Shown: positions 42,952 to 52,465 of the stretch, one piece after another
Numbering within the stretch: position 1 is the first letter of the stretch
Layout of the letters: each line of letters starts with the position of its first letter
NCBI GenBank assembly: GCA_052387695.1
Contig: JBQTIX010000002.1
Coordinates: 79,295 to 143,294 of the forward strand
DNA from: Panacagrimonas sp052387695
GTDB taxonomy: Bacteria > Pseudomonadota > Gammaproteobacteria > Nevskiales > Nevskiaceae
Reading direction: 5' to 3'
Length of the DNA stretch: 64,000 bases
The notes under the pieces: model-generated
Seen by the model: the letters and a program-made list of their open reading frames with translations, nothing else
What the model was told of the DNA's origin: nothing
The model's database searches: none
Translations under genes and position numbers: made by a program

Positions 42952-43218
42952 CTATTCGAGCTTCGCCGCGTACTTCGGCCTCAGAGAATCACCATCCAGT
43001 TCCAGCTTGATGCTGTTCGAGATCAGCCGGTGGAGCAGCGCATCGGCCGTGGTCCGGTTGCTGACGCTGAGGTAGTCGTACCAGCGATCGAGCGGAAGCT
43101 GGCTCGTCACCAGCGTCGACCGGCCCGGCGTCCGGCTGTCGAGCAGCTCTAGCATGATCTCGCACTCGGTTGGCGTCAGCCGCTCCGAGACGCCAAGATC
43201 GTCGAGGATCAGCAGACT
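42952..43218 (-). pseudogene. istB remnant (IS21 transposase helper ATPase), C-terminal part
   Basis: Reads SLLILDDLGVSERLTPTECE (Walker B with DD) and later STLVTSQLPLDRWYDYL and LHRLISNSIKLELDGDSLR, the conserved C-terminus of IstB. The frame is blocked upstream by TAA at 43221-43219, and the N-terminal half with Walker A is missing. It points toward the 42.8-kb end of the element, as istB does in intact IS21. Confidence 0.85.
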
Positions 43219-44022
43219 TTACCGGGTCAGCAGCATCAGACGCTGCCGGAAGCTGCCGTCGTGCCTTCCAGAGCGCGTCCACAACGTCCGACAGCGTTTC
43301 GAGCCGCCGGTCCAGAGGCCGGCCGGCCAGTCCGCTGGTGATTTCGACGCCGTTAGTTGGATATTGGATGAGATCGTTGAGGCCGGGCTGGACGATCGCG
43401 ATCGCGTCGAAGGCATACGATTCGGTACGCAACGCGCGGATTGGCGGTGTGCTTAGGAAAAGCTCGTACAGGGGATGCGTCCGGGCAGCCGTACCACGCG
43501 GCCGGGCAGCCACGACATCTGCCTCAAGAAGGCTATGGACCTGCTTCTTGTCCTTCGGATCGAATCGAGGCGCGACGACGTTGCGGCCCCGAGCCGTCTG
43601 GCCTCCCAACACCGGCCGGTAGGCTTCCCAGCGCTTGCGCAGTTCCGCCGAGGGACTTCGTCAGCCACCACATTCAATTCGAGGGGCTTAACGATTTCTG
43701 CCGGCGCTACCCGGGAGATCTTTTCGAGGAGTTCGAGGCATTCGGGCGAGACACCTTCAGGCACCTGCCCCAAGTCGGGAATGCGGTGGCCACGCTTCGC
43801 CAGCCGTTCCCGAAGATCGTGGTAGAAACGGCCGGCAGACACTACGCGCCAGATTGATGCCTGAGTCGTCTTGTTTGGGCCGGCAAATTCGCGAATCCAG
43901 GCGGAATACGAGCGCGTATCCTCGATCGTGGCGCCTCATCCCTTCGGGTCAGGAAGGTGTACAACCTTCACGTCCCAGCGCCAGGGCGTCAACTCGAAGG
44001 AGATAGGCAGCGGTTCAATCAT
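43219..44022 (-). pseudogene. Decayed gene of unknown function inside the IS21-derived element
   Basis: Starting at ATG 44022 (MIEPLPISFELTPWRWDVKV) the frame meets an in-frame TGA after 28 codons (43938-43936), goes on as GATIEDTRSYSAWIREF and NKTTQASIWRVVSAGRFYHD, changes frame near 43655 (SAELRKRWEAYRPVLGGQTA) and continues with HPLYELFLSTPPIRALRTES to the istB remnant. The conserved-looking wording across the breaks shows one former protein of about 260 residues. I do not recognise it; it is not IstA. Confidence 0.6.
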
Positions 44023-44409
44023 GCTGCATTGATGCAGCCGGCTAGAGTTCTTTGCAACAGACCAATTCCAACAAGGTCAACGGCAGTCGCTGAGGTGCCA
44101 GTTTCAGCCGCACGTTAGTGACTGCTCTGCGGTACCCCAATTCTTCACGCTCAACGATCACGCTCACTCGCGGCAATGCTGGAGCGGCGCGTGGATGTCG
44201 GGCGCAGCGTGTAGTTGCCCCTTTACTTGGGCACTAGATTTGGTCGGGCCCTCATCCACGAGGAACGAAAGTGGCTCTCGCCAGCCGCCATTACTTGGTC
44301 ACCAGTCACTACTTTCTTGTCGGCAACTTCCGCGCCGGCCGCAAGTTTCGCGACAGACTGGGTTGCTAGTCTGGCTTCCAATGACGATCAACCGTCCGAG
44401 GAACCAGAC
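44023..44409. other. Leader region of the element-borne TonB receptor
   Basis: No gene recognised. A perfect palindrome GCTGCATTGATGCAGC lies at 44023-44038, between the divergent decayed gene and the receptor gene, and could be an operator. The receptor frame is open back to 44215 but without a signal peptide there. Confidence 0.4.
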
Positions 44410-46830
44410 ATGCTGCACAGACTATTGCCGCTAACGGTGCTCATGCTATTTGTTTCCGCCTCGCTTACGGCGCATGCCCAGGCGCAACAGCAGGCGGAGG
44501 GCGCCGTTCGTGGACGCATCGTGGATTCGGTGACTGGACGGGCGATTCCGATGGCCACTGTGCAGCTAATGCGCAATCAGCAGGTTCACAGCACGGTTGA
44601 AGCCGATTCCGCCGGAGAGTTTTCGTTCGATCAAGTGCCGGAAGGCGTGTATTCGGTCGAGGTGGAAGAGCAGGGCTACGTGAAAGCCGTGCAGGCGGAT
44701 GTACGGGTCGTGCTTCGCAGAGTGGCTGCCGTCGAATTCGCACTGGTGCGCGGGAGCGATGAGGTGCTTGACGAAATAGTTGTCACGGCGCGCGCGCCGG
44801 CTGGGGATCCGCGGGCGACGCCGAACACCGTACAGCTGGAGCGTGAAGAGATACGACGCAATCCCGGCAGTGCAGGCGACGTATTCCGTGCGCTGGACAT
44901 TCTGCCTGGCGTCGTCGCGACGGGTGAGTTCTCGAACTTCACCGTTCGCGGCAACGGGCCGCGGGACAACTTGATCCTGATCGATGGCATTCCGTTCGAT
45001 AAGGTCACGCATTTCGATGAGTCGCTCGGCGAGCAGGCAGACGTCGATGGCAGCGGAAATTATTCGATCTTCGCACCGAACATCATTGGCAACGCCAAGT
45101 TTTCTCCAGGCGGCTGGCGGGCGGCGGAGGGCGGAAAGAATGGCTCGTTACTCGATCTCGAGATCGCTGAGGGTAACTTCGCGAACTCCACGGCCGGCGC
45201 ACGCCTCGACATCATCGGGGTCGAGGCGGACTATGAAGGGCCGAGCTACGTGGCCGATAATACCAGCTTGCTGCTGTCGGCGCGCCAGTTCGATTTCAGC
45301 AACTTGTTCGAGGCGATCGATGAGAAGGACATCGGCACGCCGCGCATGACTGACGTCATCGGAAAATCCGTCACCGAGCTGAATGACGATCATCGTGTCG
45401 AGCTGCTTGCGATTCACGCAAGCGAGGAGTTCAAGCGCACGGTCGAGAATGTGCTCGAGTCAAAAAACTTCGAGGACGTGGGGATCAGCGAGTCGGAGCA
45501 GGACATCACATTGCTCGGCGTGACGTGGCGGTGGTCTCCCGGTGATGTCGCACAGTTGCGCAATACGTTCTATTACCGCGAAAGCGACACGACGAGCACG
45601 CAGGGCGAGGCATTTCCGGATCTCGCGGGTCCCGACCCGACACCTGCGACGACACCGGTCCGCGAGAACATCCTCCGCATCGAGGAGGGGGAAACAGAGA
45701 TCGGCTGGCGCAGCGATTTCACCACGATGCTCGCCTCGGATGGAATCTTCTCCGCGGGCGCGCAGGTCGCTCGCGTGGATCTCGACTTCGACCGGCGTCT
45801 CTCCGGTGACTGGACACGGTATGAGTACGATCAGTCGGATTCTCGCGCCGACCCGGCACAACAATACATTGTGCTGACGCCCGAGGAATACAACTCGACG
45901 TTGAGCGCGGCAGATACGCGGATCGCCGCGTATGCCGACTACGCATGGACCATCGGCGATGTCACATGGAGTCCCGGACTGCGCTACGAGCGCGACGGGT
46001 TCTCTGGAAAGTCCAACATCGCCCCGCGCCTTCTAATGAGCTGGCAGCCCGACGCGGTCACCCGAGTGTGGAGCGGGGGAGGCTTGTATTATCAAACGCC
46101 GCGCTATCTTGATTTCGCGGCCGATCCGTCCAATCTCTCGCTCGAGAGCGAGCGCTCCACGCAGCTGATGCTGGGCTTTTCCCGGCACCTGCGCGAGGAC
46201 CTGCGGTTTTCGGCGGAAGGTTATTATCAGAAACTCGATGATCTGACGGTGTTCGATGATCGGACCACGAACACCGCGACGAGCATCGGCAAGGGGTCCG
46301 CGAGGGGCGTAGATCTGATGCTTGCCAAGCGCATGATCCGAGGCTGGAGCGCTTCGACGACCTACTCATACTCGCGCGCGCGCCGCGATGACAAGCTTGG
46401 CGAAGGGGAATATGCGTCAGATTGGGATCGCCCGCATGCGTTCGGCATCGTTGGCGCCTGGCAGCCGGGCGATCGATGGACATTCTCGGCGAAATGGAAA
46501 TATGCCTCGGGTCGGCCCACCGATGCGTTCGTCGTGCACAGCGACGTGTTGGGTGCCGCAGGCCCCGTGCGCTACTCGAAGGAGCTGACGCGCACCAACG
46601 CCGAGCGCCTGCCTGTCTATCATTCGCTGAGTCTGCGCGCGGACTACCAACGCAGCTTTGGCCCACTGAGCCTGGTTGCCTATCTGGACATCTTGAATGT
46701 TTACGGTCGCAAGAACGGCGACGCTTATGAATGGGATGAACGTCGCGGCGTCAACGTCATCGAAGGGCTCGACGAGCCGCTGCCCACCATTGGACTCAGG
46801 TTCGAATACTCCTGGACGCCAGGCACTTGA
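44410..46830 (+). CDS. TonB-dependent receptor with N-terminal carboxypeptidase-regulatory-like domain
   Basis: Outer-membrane uptake receptor of 806 residues. ATG 44410 follows GAGGAA and starts a signal peptide (MLHRLLPLTVLMLFVSASLT). Residues ~30-105 are a CarboxypepD_reg-like beta sandwich (AVRGRIVDSVTGRAIPMATV). A TonB-box-like DEIVVTA follows at ~122, then the plug (TVQLEREEIRRNPGSAGDVF; SNFTVRGNGPRDNLILIDGI) and the barrel. The end LPTIGLRFEYSWTPGT has the aromatic strand slightly before the terminus. Its stop is 21 bases before the response regulator, so a receptor-plus-two-component operon is likely, with the pair perhaps sensing the same ligand. All three are cargo of the IS21-derived element. 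Ligand unknown. Confidence 0.92.
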   Translation: MLHRLLPLTVLMLFVSASLTAHAQAQQQAEGAVRGRIVDSVTGRAIPMATVQLMRNQQVHSTVEADSAGEFSFDQVPEGVYSVEVEEQGYVKAVQADVRVVLRRVAAVEFALVRGSDEVLDEIVVTARAPAGDPRATPNTVQLEREEIRRNPGSAGDVFRALDILPGVVATGEFSNFTVRGNGPRDNLILIDGIPFDKVTHFDESLGEQADVDGSGNYSIFAPNIIGNAKFSPGGWRAAEGGKNGSLLDLEIAEGNFANSTAGARLDIIGVEADYEGPSYVADNTSLLLSARQFDFSNLFEAIDEKDIGTPRMTDVIGKSVTELNDDHRVELLAIHASEEFKRTVENVLESKNFEDVGISESEQDITLLGVTWRWSPGDVAQLRNTFYYRESDTTSTQGEAFPDLAGPDPTPATTPVRENILRIEEGETEIGWRSDFTTMLASDGIFSAGAQVARVDLDFDRRLSGDWTRYEYDQSDSRADPAQQYIVLTPEEYNSTLSAADTRIAAYADYAWTIGDVTWSPGLRYERDGFSGKSNIAPRLLMSWQPDAVTRVWSGGGLYYQTPRYLDFAADPSNLSLESERSTQLMLGFSRHLREDLRFSAEGYYQKLDDLTVFDDRTTNTATSIGKGSARGVDLMLAKRMIRGWSASTTYSYSRARRDDKLGEGEYASDWDRPHAFGIVGAWQPGDRWTFSAKWKYASGRPTDAFVVHSDVLGAAGPVRYSKELTRTNAERLPVYHSLSLRADYQRSFGPLSLVAYLDILNVYGRKNGDAYEWDERRGVNVIEGLDEPLPTIGLRFEYSWTPGT

Positions 46831-46851
46831 TCCGACCACCGAGATTGCTCA

Positions 46852-47517
46852 TTGAGATTGCTCATCATCGAAGATAACCAGCGTCTCTGTCAGGCCGTCG
46901 CGGAGAGCCTGCGTGCGCAAGGATTCGCGGTCGATACAGCGGCCTCGGTGTCCGAGGGACTGCGGGTCTGGCGAGCGGCCGACTACGATGCCGCCGTGCT
47001 CGATCTCATGCTCCCGGACGGCACCGGTCTCAATGCGCTGAAGGAAATGCGTGACCGAGGCAACAAGACACCCGTGCTGATTCTCACCGCGCTAGGCGCG
47101 ATCGAGGATCGCGTGCGCGGTCTGGATTGCGGCGCGGACGACTATCTCGTCAAACCCTTCGCGATGCAGGAGCTGATCGCTCGGCTGCGTGCGCTGTTGC
47201 GTCGTCCGGGCGCGGCACTGGGTCGCACGCTGACGCTTGGCAGCGTGAAGCTCGATACTTCCGCACGCATCGCCACCGTCGCCGAAATGCAGCTCGATCT
47301 GACACGCTCGGAACTGATGTTGCTCGAAGCGCTGCTGCGCAATCAGGGACGTGTCATCTCGAAGGAGCGACTTGGCGAATCCATGTACGATTTTCAGCAG
47401 GAGCGCAGCGCGAATTCGGTGGAGACGCAAGTGCACAGGTTGCGCAAGAAGCTCGCGGCCGCGGGCGCCGATGTGTCGCTCCAGACTTTGCGCGGTCTGG
47501 GCTATCTTGCCTCCTGA
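46852..47517 (+). CDS. OmpR-type response regulator (QseB/TctD-like)
   Basis: Two-component DNA-binding regulator of 221 residues. Receiver domain ~1-115 with IIEDN acidic pair, phospho-acceptor Asp51 in AVLDLMLPDG, and switch Lys in DDYLVKPF; winged-helix output ~125-221 with QEERSANSVETQVHRLRKKL-type recognition helix (sequence QERSANSVETQVHRLRKKL). The start is TTG 46852, giving MRLLIIEDNQ; a short direct repeat GAGATTGCTCAT surrounds it and the ribosome site is weak, so translation may depend on the receptor gene upstream. The sensor kinase follows after 10 bases. Likely target: the receptor gene promoter. Confidence 0.93.
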   Translation: MRLLIIEDNQRLCQAVAESLRAQGFAVDTAASVSEGLRVWRAADYDAAVLDLMLPDGTGLNALKEMRDRGNKTPVLILTALGAIEDRVRGLDCGADDYLVKPFAMQELIARLRALLRRPGAALGRTLTLGSVKLDTSARIATVAEMQLDLTRSELMLLEALLRNQGRVISKERLGESMYDFQQERSANSVETQVHRLRKKLAAAGADVSLQTLRGLGYLAS

Positions 47518-47527
47518 TCGCAACTCG

Positions 47528-48883
47528 ATGCGTGCCCCGTCCCTACTTCGAGCACTCGTCGTTCGGCTAACCATCGTGGTCCTGCTGGCGCTGGCCGGCA
47601 GCTATCTGGTGTTGTACTTCGAATTTCGCGAAGGTCTGATGGGTCTGGAAGGCCAGAGCATTGCCATCCAAGTGCAGGACCTGCGTGCGTCGATCGTGTC
47701 GGGGTCGAGCCCACCGCGGCTCGAGTTGCCACGGTCCCTGCAAGAGTTCTACGCCCAACCGGATACATTGAACGGTTATCAATTGCTGGGCGCAGATGGC
47801 ACGGTGCTGGAGTCGGGCGGTTTCTCTGCGCCTGATCTGCCATTGCCGGTTGCTCAAGGCGTTGGGCAAGTCGTCATGCAGCTGGAAACGAATGCGTTGT
47901 CGGGCAACAGCATCATGGCTGCCGCGCTCGTTCTCGAGGATCGTCACGGCCCATACTGGTTACGTGTAGTGCGGAATCTCAAAGATACGGAGAGCCTGGT
48001 CGCCCAGCTCATGCTCGGCGCGCTGGACGAGCTGTATCCGCCGATTGCCCTGCTGCTGATCGCCGTGGTCGGCGTCGTGGTCGTGACGGTGCTGTCATCG
48101 CTTCGCTCCTTGCGCGCCGTCTCGCATCAGGCCTCAATGTTGTCGCTGAATCGTTTGGGCGAGCGCTTGCATGCCAAGAACCTCCCTCGGGAGCTCGTTC
48201 CGCTGGTTCAGGCAGTCAACGCGTCGCTCGATCGGCTCGAAGCGGACTATCGCGTGCAGAGGGAATTTACCGCCAACGCTGCGCATCAGCTACGTTCACC
48301 GCTTGCGACGTTGCGAGCACGGCTCGAGTCCCGCTTCTCGGCGCAGATACTGGGCGATGTTACGTTCGAAATCGAACAGCTCGCGCGGCTCGTCGAGCAA
48401 CTGCTCTGTCTTGCGCGCCTCGATTCGCAGGAAGAGTTCCAGTTTGCCGCGTTCGACGCTTACGCCGTTGCGCTGGAAGTGGCTCGGGAGCTGGCGCCTT
48501 CTGCGCTCGAATCAGAGCACTACGTTACCGCCGCGACGCCCAACGCTTCCGTGCCCGCGCACGGGAATGCAACACTGACGCGCCTGGTCTTTCGCAACCT
48601 GATCGAGAACGCGATTCAGTACACGCCCGCCGGCACGTCGATCACGCTGTCCGCTGATTCAACTGCTGTGATCATCGCCGATGATGGGCCCGGAATCGCT
48701 GCGCATGCCGCTGCGTCCCTGTTCGAGCGGTTCCGCCGCGATCCCAATGCCTCGGGCCCCGGCGCGGGCTTGGGGCTCGCAATCGCGAAGTGCATCATGG
48801 AACGGCAAGGCGGCCGCCTGTCGCTCGACCCGAATACGGCCCGCGGGGCGCGTTTCGTGATGGAGTTTCCCGGACCTGTGTAG
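47528..48883 (+). CDS. Sensor histidine kinase (QseC/TctE-like)
   Basis: Inner-membrane sensor of 451 residues. Membrane helices at ~13-30 (LTIVVLLALAGSYLVLYF) and ~172-195 (IALLLIAVVGVVVVTVL) enclose a periplasmic sensing domain of ~140 residues. The HAMP-like linker follows, then the phospho-acceptor His253 in NAAHQLRSPLATL, N box NLIENAIQYTP, G1 DDGPGI and G2 GAGLGLAI of the ATPase domain. ATG 47528 starts MRAPSLLRALVVRL ten bases after the regulator stop. Together with the regulator and receptor it makes a self-contained sense-and-uptake cassette inside a transposable element. Signal unknown; relatives of this type sense carboxylates, metals or polyamines. Confidence 0.93.
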   Translation: MRAPSLLRALVVRLTIVVLLALAGSYLVLYFEFREGLMGLEGQSIAIQVQDLRASIVSGSSPPRLELPRSLQEFYAQPDTLNGYQLLGADGTVLESGGFSAPDLPLPVAQGVGQVVMQLETNALSGNSIMAAALVLEDRHGPYWLRVVRNLKDTESLVAQLMLGALDELYPPIALLLIAVVGVVVVTVLSSLRSLRAVSHQASMLSLNRLGERLHAKNLPRELVPLVQAVNASLDRLEADYRVQREFTANAAHQLRSPLATLRARLESRFSAQILGDVTFEIEQLARLVEQLLCLARLDSQEEFQFAAFDAYAVALEVARELAPSALESEHYVTAATPNASVPAHGNATLTRLVFRNLIENAIQYTPAGTSITLSADSTAVIIADDGPGIAAHAAASLFERFRRDPNASGPGAGLGLAIAKCIMERQGGRLSLDPNTARGARFVMEFPGPV

Positions 48884-49083
48884 GTTTCACGCGTAGCTCG
48901 GCACGCACGGGTCAGATCGATCGATGGCTGACCGCAAGCGATGGCAGACCGTGATGGTCCGCTTTGAGGGGCGCTCGACCTGCGGCCTTGAGGTCAGCTA
49001 AGGGCTGAAAGCAGACCCGTGCTCGAAAGCGCAGGCGGCAGCTTTCGAGCCAGAATCGCCGACAGCTTTGCCTAGAATCAGCA

Positions 49084-49725
49084 GTCCAGCGCCGCGCCCA
49101 GCTTCGTAAGGGCGTCGTGGTTGAGCAGTCGGCCCCGCGGTGGCCGTCGATTCCTTTTGATGCGCAGACAGGGATTGGTATACGTCACCGGCACCGCCTC
49201 CCACTCCTTCGCGCGGTTGAACATCTCCTTCAGGACATCGAGGGCGCGGTTCGCGCCACCCGGAGCCCGACGGCTGTACTTGTGAAACCAGAGGGCCACC
49301 TCGACCTTGCTGATCTCGCTCAGCCGTTTCCTGCGGAAGGCGGGGAGCAGGGTGGTCTTCATGTACGAGTCGTAGCTCTGCAGCGTAGTTTTCTTCCATT
49401 GGTCCTTGCGGCGTGCCCGGTGGAGCTTCGCGAACTCCCGGAACCGCGGACTGAGCTCGATAGGGGGTGGCGGTGGTGCCTCACCCCGGGAAAGCAGGAC
49501 ATGCGCACGCGCACGTGCCTGATCCACAGTCAGCAGGCGGGCATCCCCCACCATGGTGCGGCGCGTCCTGTCCGGCAGATGCCCGCACAGCACCCAGGTC
49601 TTCGCGCCAGACGGCTGTACCCGGAGCGTCAACCCTCTCATCCCGGCGTCCCTAACCGAGTATTCCTTCGAGGTCGCCACACAGGCCGCGACCGCCGCGT
49701 CGGTCAAACGACGGCCGCGGCTCAT
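49084..49725 (-). pseudogene. Tyrosine recombinase, N-terminal half separated by insertion
   Basis: First 214 residues of the integrase whose catalytic half is at 42264-42794. It contains the arm-binding domain (RRLTDAAVAACVATSKEYSV; GLTLRVQPSGAKTWVL), a proline spacer (GEAPPPPPIEL) and the SAM-like core-binding domain (TLQSYDSYMKTTLLPAFRRK; GGANRALDVLKEMFNRAKEW). After LGAALD the element adds Cys and a TGA. The ATG at 49725 overlaps the stop of the upstream integrase gene by four bases, so the two recombinases formed a coupled pair. Confidence 0.9.
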
Positions 49726-51164
49726 CGCTGAAGCCCTCGGCGCTGCTTCCCATGCCGTTTGCGGTACCGCGCCATCGCAAGCTTGAAGCCCGAAAAGTCC
49801 AGCTGGTTGCGGGCACAGAACTCTTTGGGTGTTTCGAGATCATCGGGGTCATCAGGATCGATGCTGACGATGGCGTAGTAGCGCTCGACTTCCCGCTTCA
49901 AGCGCCGCGGTCCGGTCACGACCGGAACCGGTTTCGGAAGGCGCACCGGCCGAGGTGCCGTATCGGCGGCCGGCTCGGCGTCAGCTGAACCGATGGCCGA
50001 TGCCAGATGACGTGAGACGCGATCAGCGGCGGCGCTCAGGTGCGCCTGCGCCAGATGGGCATAGCCCAGGGTCGTCGTGAAGTCCGCGTGACCCAGCAGC
50101 CCCGCGATGACGCGAAGCTCAATCCCCTGTGTCACCGCGACAGAAGCAAACCCGTGGCGCAGGTCGTGCAGCCGCATCTCCTTCAATCCGCCTTCGGTGC
50201 GGATCTGCCTTCAGGCGGCGTCAAGCTCACGCTGAGCCTGGGCACTGACCCCAAACACATAGGGACTCGTGCGTCGCCGACGCGTCCGCTTCAGCAGGGC
50301 TCTGGCCGCACGAGGCAGCCAGATCGTCTTGGGCCCGGTCTTGCTGTCGGGCAGGACGAAGCGGTCATCATTGAAATGCTCCCACCGCAAGGCGAGGGCT
50401 TCGCCCTTGCGGGCGCTGGTCAAGGCCAGGAACCGGATGATCGGCACCGAGCGACGAAACGCGACAGAGCCATCGACCATCGCCTGACCGACGCGCTGGT
50501 AGTTCTCCGCCGTCGGGTAGCGTGCACTGAAGCCAGACTTCTTTCGCCGTAGACCGGCGCAGGGATTGGAGTTGTCCGGCCGCAGGCCCAGGGTCTCAGC
50601 GTGAAGCATCAGCGACGACAGGAGTGAGAGGCACCAGTTCGCGGAAGACTTTTTTGACTCAAACCACGCCACCACCTCGCTGCGCGTGATCGCGTCGACC
50701 CGCCGGTCTCCAAATGCGGGAACCAGATGATGGGCACACAGCAACCGGATGGCGGCGCGCGTCGCCGGTTTCCATCGAGCGGCGCAGTCGCGCTGAAAGG
50801 TTTCGATAAATACAGCCACGGTCGGCGAGGGCGCCAGCCGCAAGGGCGGGGCGTCAGGGGTGGGGTGCCGAAGCTGCTGTGCGATGACCACGGCCGCGGC
50901 GCGGCTCATGTGCTGTGTCGAGCCGATGCTCCGCCGGAAGGATCGGCCCTCACATCGCCATTGCACAACCCACGTCCCGCGGCGACTCCCAGCGCGAAAC
51001 CGTCGTCCCAGTCCGGGCTCCTCAGGGTCCCATTCGATTTTTCTTTCGGGCCTACGCCCGATGCCCGTGGTTCGACAAAAAAAGCGCGCGTGATTCTTTT
51101 CTGATGCACCGCTGATTTTTTCTGACGCGACCCGGTCCAGCTCGACTCGATTCTCCAGTTCCAT
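49722..51164 (-). pseudogene. Second tyrosine recombinase, interrupted by an in-frame TGA
   Basis: About 480 codons in a single frame, with one TGA at 50213-50211. Before it: a basic N-terminal part (from possible ATG 51164, MELENRVELDRVAS), core-binding domain with PTVAVFIETFQRDCAARWKP, and LTSARKGEALALRWEHF with the first catalytic Arg. After it, in the same frame: RQIRTEGGLKEMRLHDLRHG, LLGHADFTTTLGYAHL with the Tyr, and a ~90-residue tail beyond the catalytic core. In relatives the codon before the RQIR-like stretch is usually Trp, so a TGG-to-TGA change is the simplest explanation. It overlaps the downstream integrase ATG. Confidence 0.85.
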
Positions 51165-51275
51165 GAAGGCACTCCCGCTTCCTTCTGCAGGCCCGTTTTT
51201 CCTGGGAAGCGCCAGGACAAAAAAATGGGAAGCAGTGAGCAGCGAAGATTTCGAGCCCAACTTGTAGCGTCTTTA

Positions 51276-52299
51276 GAGCACGTTTGAATTATTTACAGAC
51301 ATACCCGCAGGAGGTGAAGTAGTTGGCGCACTCTTGGGGTGGGAAGTGATCGACCAGGGAACCGATCTTTTTCCAGAGGGCTTTGACGGTGCGGGCATTG
51401 GCTTTTTGGAGCAGCGCTTTGAGTTTGGAAAAGAGCTTTTCGATGGGATTGAGGTCAGGCGAGTACGGCGGCAAGTAGCGCAGCGTGGCGCCTCTGGCTT
51501 CGATGGCCTCGCGTACACCGGCGACTTTGTGGCAACTCAGGTTGTCGGCGACAACGGTATCGCCAGGCTTGAGCGTGGGGCAGAGGAAGTCGCGGACGTA
51601 GGCCAGGAAGGCAGGCCCGTCCATCGGGCCCATCGAGGACCCGCGGTGCCGTGAGTCCGCTCTGGCGCAGCGCGGCCAGGAACGTGGTGGTCTTCCAGTG
51701 ACCGTGCGGCACCGCGCTCACGCAGCGGGTGCCGCGATCCGACCAACCGTAGCGGCGGGTCATCTGGGTATTGACGCCCGTCTCATCGAGAAACACCAGA
51801 CCGCACGTCGCCAGTCGAGGCTGCTGGGTCTGCCAGTTCTGACGGGCCTGCTGCACGTCGGGTCGCTCTTGCTCGCTGGCGTGCAGGGTTTTTTTTAAGG
51901 CTCAGCCCCCACTGATCCATCTGGTTCCACAACGCCGGCGGCTGAATCCGAATCCGGCACTCCCGGGCCAGTCGCTCGCACACCGCTTTGAGCGTCAGTC
52001 CAGGATCGACAGCAAGCCAACCGCGAATCACGTCCTGACACCCTGCCACCCGCGAGACCCGGCATCCGCCTGCCGCGTGGCTGGCCCGGTCGCCCTCCAT
52101 CACAAACCGATCCCGAACGTCGTAGACCCACTGACGACCCACTTCCAGACGCCGACAGATCGAAGCCACCGGCTCGCCCCGCCTCAATGCTGCCAGCGCA
52201 CGGTCACGCAAATCCTGCGAATAAGTCGCCATCGAACGCTCCTTCACCTCTCACATGAAGAAGTTCTCGCAGATGCCTGTCAATAAATCAAATGTGCTC
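51276..52299 (-). mobile_element. IS630 family insertion sequence
   Basis: A 1024-bp element flanked by TA on both sides (51274-51275, 52300-52301), the IS630 target. Terminal inverted repeats: left GAGCACGTTTGAATTATTTA; right (complement) GAGCACATTTGATTTATTGA. It contains one transposase gene broken into three frames. It lies between the second integrase and the acyl-CoA dehydrogenase remnant. Confidence 0.92.
51289..52232 (-). pseudogene. IS630 transposase, frameshifted
   Basis: DDE transposase. The N-terminal helix-turn-helix begins MATYSQDLRDRALAALRRGE at ATG 52232. The frame changes at a run of eight A (minus strand, about 51890-51897; LSLKK then TLHASEQERPD in the new frame) and again near 51630, where one extra base separates VLDGP from MDGPAFLAYV. 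Catalytic residues are spread over the frames: VFLDETG, VVADNLSCHK and NPIEKLFSKLK. The A run may be a slippage site as in some IS630 relatives, but the second break is a true lesion unless a sequencing error. Confidence 0.88.
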
Positions 52300-52465
52300 T
52301 AGCGCATCGAGTGCCGCGCAAACGGCGGTTAACTCATTGAGTCTGGACGCTATCACCTACCACCCCGAATCAATTTCAGACTGAAGTCGTACGAGTCATT
52401 CGCCTTCGTCGAATGCGTAAATCAGACACACCCGACCCGTGCATTCCGACCTATGCAGAGTTTTC

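Larger units (their letters stand above)
42795..49083. mobile_element. IS21-derived element carrying a TonB receptor and two-component system
   Basis: A 6289-bp insertion. Ends are TGCTGGCACTAGCCTATAGC and (complement of the right end) TGCTGATTCTAGGCAAAGCT, terminating in 5'-TG...CA-3' as IS21 elements do. The target GTCCAG is duplicated at 42789-42794 and 49084-49089. At the left end several CTGCCAnnC-type sub-repeats (42813-42900) mimic the multiple transposase sites of IS21. Inside are an IstB remnant, a decayed unknown gene, a TonB receptor and a response regulator/kinase pair. No IstA is left, so the element cannot move on its own. It interrupts an integrase gene in frame. Confidence 0.85.

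Noticed and set aside
43936..50213. Two in-frame TGA codons, considered as stop-codon recoding
   Set aside because: TGA is the normal stop of many intact genes here, and both host genes are otherwise damaged or lie in mobile DNA.
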